From: Brugia malayi
Lineage: Eukaryota > Nematoda > Chromadorea > Rhabditida > Onchocercidae
Reading direction: 5' to 3'
NCBI RefSeq assembly: GCF_000002995.4
Contig: NW_025062476.1
Coordinates: 13,573,001-13,637,000, forward strand
Length of the DNA stretch: 64,000 bases
The notes beneath the pieces were generated by a model. The model searched no databases, was not told the DNA's origin, and was given only the letters and a program-made list of their open reading frames with translations. A program made the translations under genes and the position numbers. Numbering within the stretch: position 1 is the stretch's first letter; every line of letters starts with the position of its first letter. Shown piece after piece: positions 61,601 through 64,000 of this stretch.

Positions 61601-63120
61601 ATTAGCATTAGATTTTTTTAGAATATTTCAGAGTATTTAATGATGCATTGCAACAATACCAATGCAAAAATTTATGAATAAAGCATCACAGTTTGGTGGT
61701 TTAAAGGTTAAATTAAGGATATGCTCAAGTTTGAACAAAATAGCACTGTCACATAATCTCGCACTCCATTTTATTTTGCATTTCACCAAGGAATCTTCTG
61801 GTATAATACTAAAAATCGATAGATCTGATCGCTGAAAATTATTGTCAAATATTAATAAAGCATTCAGAAAAGAAAAGGAACAAAAAATTCGAACAAAAAA
61901 AAGGAACAAAAAAAAGAGATAGGAATTATTGCTTGAAAGAAATCATTTTGACCATTATTTGAGATATATTAATACTTCACACTTAAAACTGACAGAAAGT
62001 ATTCATCAGCTATTAATAAAACTAAAAACTTTCAGACTGTGCTTATCAAGAAGAATCAGCAATTGTTTGCTTTCATATCACATTGCTGAAATATATGGAA
62101 GAAAAAAGATTGAAAATTTGCTGTACTAGCAGATTTTATAGGTAATTTCAAAGTTTTTGTATCATTGAAAGGACAATGTAACGCTATTGGCTGTCTTTAT
62201 GGTTAACAGCTAATTATTTGAGAAATATTTGTTAATTACATAAATTGTGTGTGCATTAAAAATTTACGATTGAGTACTTAATTTTATTCACAATTACATA
62301 AGAAAGTGAGTAATTATATGTATAACCTTATTCATTTTTCAGGCATTTCACGCTATTAAGCTTATGTTAAGCTTACTTTAATTTAAGTATTCTTTCAATA
62401 ACAATTAAGGATTCATCAAATTTCGAGTCAAATTTGAAAATATTTGAAAAGATAACAAATTATAAACTTACAAAAAAAAGTGTATAATTTGTTGTTATTT
62501 TTTTTTCAGAAATTTAGTATTTCAATAATTTAGCACTTTTGGTCTGAATCGATCGTCAATGTCTGTCACTTCGAGAGTACGAAGAATACTAATTCATCGG
62601 TCTGAGTGAAAATCACAAGTAACGGATCACATAAAGAATGGATTCAAATTTAACACAAACAATTGAATTAATAATTAAAATCAAAAAGTGCACTACTGAA
62701 CGAACGCATTAGGAAGATTCATTATAATAGGATAGTGAATTTTCAATCATTTCATTAACTAGCTTCTTTTCAATTTATTTTCCATTTACATCTCTCATTT
62801 GTTTGATTGTTTCTGTATCAGTCGAACTAGTTGAAGTGAATTTATAATTAGCAAATTGAGTTTCGAAAATATCACTTCATTTGATCCTATGAATAAATTT
62901 GATGACGATATTAGTGACATTTTTTAGCAGCAGTTTCCATGACAGTTGCAAAAATAATAAAAAGAAAATTCATTTCGTTTAAATTATATTAGTCTTTAAA
63001 TACTGCTACATTTTACCAACCTCTGTTATTTCTTATCAATTTATCTTTCAACCAGTTGAAAATTTTCCCTTCCTATTGTGCTCAATTTTGTGATAGAAAC
63101 GAGAATTGTTGATTAATAAA
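58681..63120. other. region between receptor relic and receptor gene
   Basis: This stretch is less AT-rich and less repetitive than the rest of the window, yet no frame over about 90 codons is convincing. The frames at 60100-60288, 61637-61909 and 61929-62129 match nothing I recognise. A block at about 59279-59376 is repeated in the same orientation at about 62608-62692. The last few hundred bases should hold the receptor promoter. It may contain further decayed receptor sequence, for example a hydrophobic run near 60330-60372 that ends in a stop codon. Confidence 0.4.
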
Positions 63121-64000
63121 ATGGACCGTTCATACTGCATAATTGTATTATTTCTGGTATTACCCTCAACATGTCAAGAAAAAAGCACAACGTGGTTGAC
63201 AGATGTGGTTGACATAAGAGACAAAAATCATAAGATTACAAAATATATAGCAGTTCTATTTTTTACTGCTTTATTGCTTTGTGGTATTATTAGTAATACA
63301 TTGATGGCAGTCGTAGTATTCAGTAAACAACAAAACAATCATTATGGTCGTGAATTTACACTCATCATATTACAAGTGATTATTTCTAATTTCACAGCTT
63401 TTCTTCCACAAATATTTGTTGTATTACCTGAAATATTAAAAACAAAAAACAGTTCATATTGTAAGTTACTTTATGCTTATTCTCTAAGCATTATTTCCTT
63501 TTGTATTAGCTAAATATTAATTTAAGTAATTCTTTTAAAATTAAATTGAAGAGAAGAGATTTCTGCTAATAAATTTTAAATGCTACACTTCTTATTTTGA
63601 CTACAAAATACTGCATTGATGTTGTTTAACCGTTGACAATCAAAGCTTTTATCAAAATTAAATTGATTCAGATTTTTTGAAATGAAATTTTTAAAATGTA
63701 TATTTTATAATACTTTTGCAAATTTTCTTTGTCACGAAACTTGTTTAAGTTTGATTTTATTATAATAAATTTTATTCAATAACTAATTTAATTATATTTC
63801 AGCAAATGAAACAACGTGGATTAACCGCGCATTCTCAACTTCCAATACTTTTTCACTCTTTTCCATACTTCATTTTTCACTTTTGTTGACGCTGAATCGT
63901 TTTGTGGCACTAATTTTACCAAAATACTACACTTTTTTCGAATCAGCAAAGTTGTATTTTCTAATTGCTTTTGTGTGGTTATCAGTGTTAGGTATGAAAT
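63121..64000 (+). CDS. nematode chemoreceptor-type 7TM receptor, 5' part
   Basis: Only the first two exons are inside the window, 63121-63460 and 63803-63991, giving about 176 residues; a GTATGA donor starts at 63992, so the gene runs on to the right. The start has a signal-like hydrophobic stretch (about residues 5-18), then an extracellular segment with VVDIRDKNHKITK. TM1 follows (about 41-64, with ISNTLMAVVVF like the family's G-x-x-N motif), then TM2 (about 75-98) and TM3. TM3 ends in LTLNRFVALILPKYYTFF, which fits the NRF-x-A-x-x-x-P-x-x-Y pattern of nematode Srx/Srw-type receptors. Ligand unknown. The upstream relic and repeated flank suggest a local, rapidly changing receptor family. 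Confidence 0.75.

Noticed and set aside
1..64000. CRISPR arrays, bacterial operons, phage or bacterial insertion sequences
   Set aside because: Introns, trans-splice-like acceptors and animal gene families show a nuclear nematode genome; no such elements seen. tRNA and rRNA genes were looked for by eye and none recognised.

Overview
The window is a piece of a nematode nuclear genome. It is very AT-rich, full of poly-A/poly-T runs and microsatellites. Its genes are split into many short exons. Introns mostly end in TTTTCAG, TTTTTAG or AAG, and several start codons lie only 4-11 bases after a splice acceptor, as expected for spliced-leader trans-splicing. A nematode-type seven-transmembrane receptor at the right edge and the families seen agree with this. 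I suspect a clade III (spirurid/ascarid-type) species because of the many long introns and the composition, but cannot fix the species. All gene models were built by hand from splice signals, reading phase and remembered family sequences; every assembled model closes in frame.

Layout. 1-5.4 kb: low-complexity DNA with one possible small membrane-protein ORF. 5.4-9.1 kb (+): a four-TM protein with a PY-motif tail, like LAPTM4. 9.6-26.6 kb (-): three genes in a row in one direction, with transcription order Maelstrom-like protein, TRAPPC5, then mitochondrial DNA polymerase gamma (22 exons, 1096 aa). This looks like an operon or at least a same-strand cluster. 27.6-36.8 kb (+): Integrator subunit 8 (25 exons, about 992 aa), head-to-head with the Maelstrom-like gene across a ~970 bp divergent promoter region. 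39.5-44.6 kb (-): a meteorin-family secreted protein. 49.9-56.0 kb (-): a secreted three-PAN-domain protein with an Asp/Asn-rich and a Thr-rich spacer. 58.4-58.7 kb (-): a decayed, inverted copy of a receptor exon. 63.1 kb to the end (+): the first two exons of the intact receptor, cut by the window edge.

The genes mix housekeeping functions (mtDNA replication, snRNA 3'-end processing and transcription termination, Golgi tethering, lysosomal membrane) with secreted or receptor proteins. The most notable item is the HMG-box plus MAEL-domain gene: Maelstrom is a germline small-RNA factor in insects and vertebrates and is not part of the standard worm piRNA picture known to me. Other points of interest are two likely GC-AG introns in INTS8, a 26-nt microexon, a triplicated 5' splice site, a 15-bp perfect inverted repeat in the divergent promoter, and a three-copy 14-bp TTACGTCA repeat.
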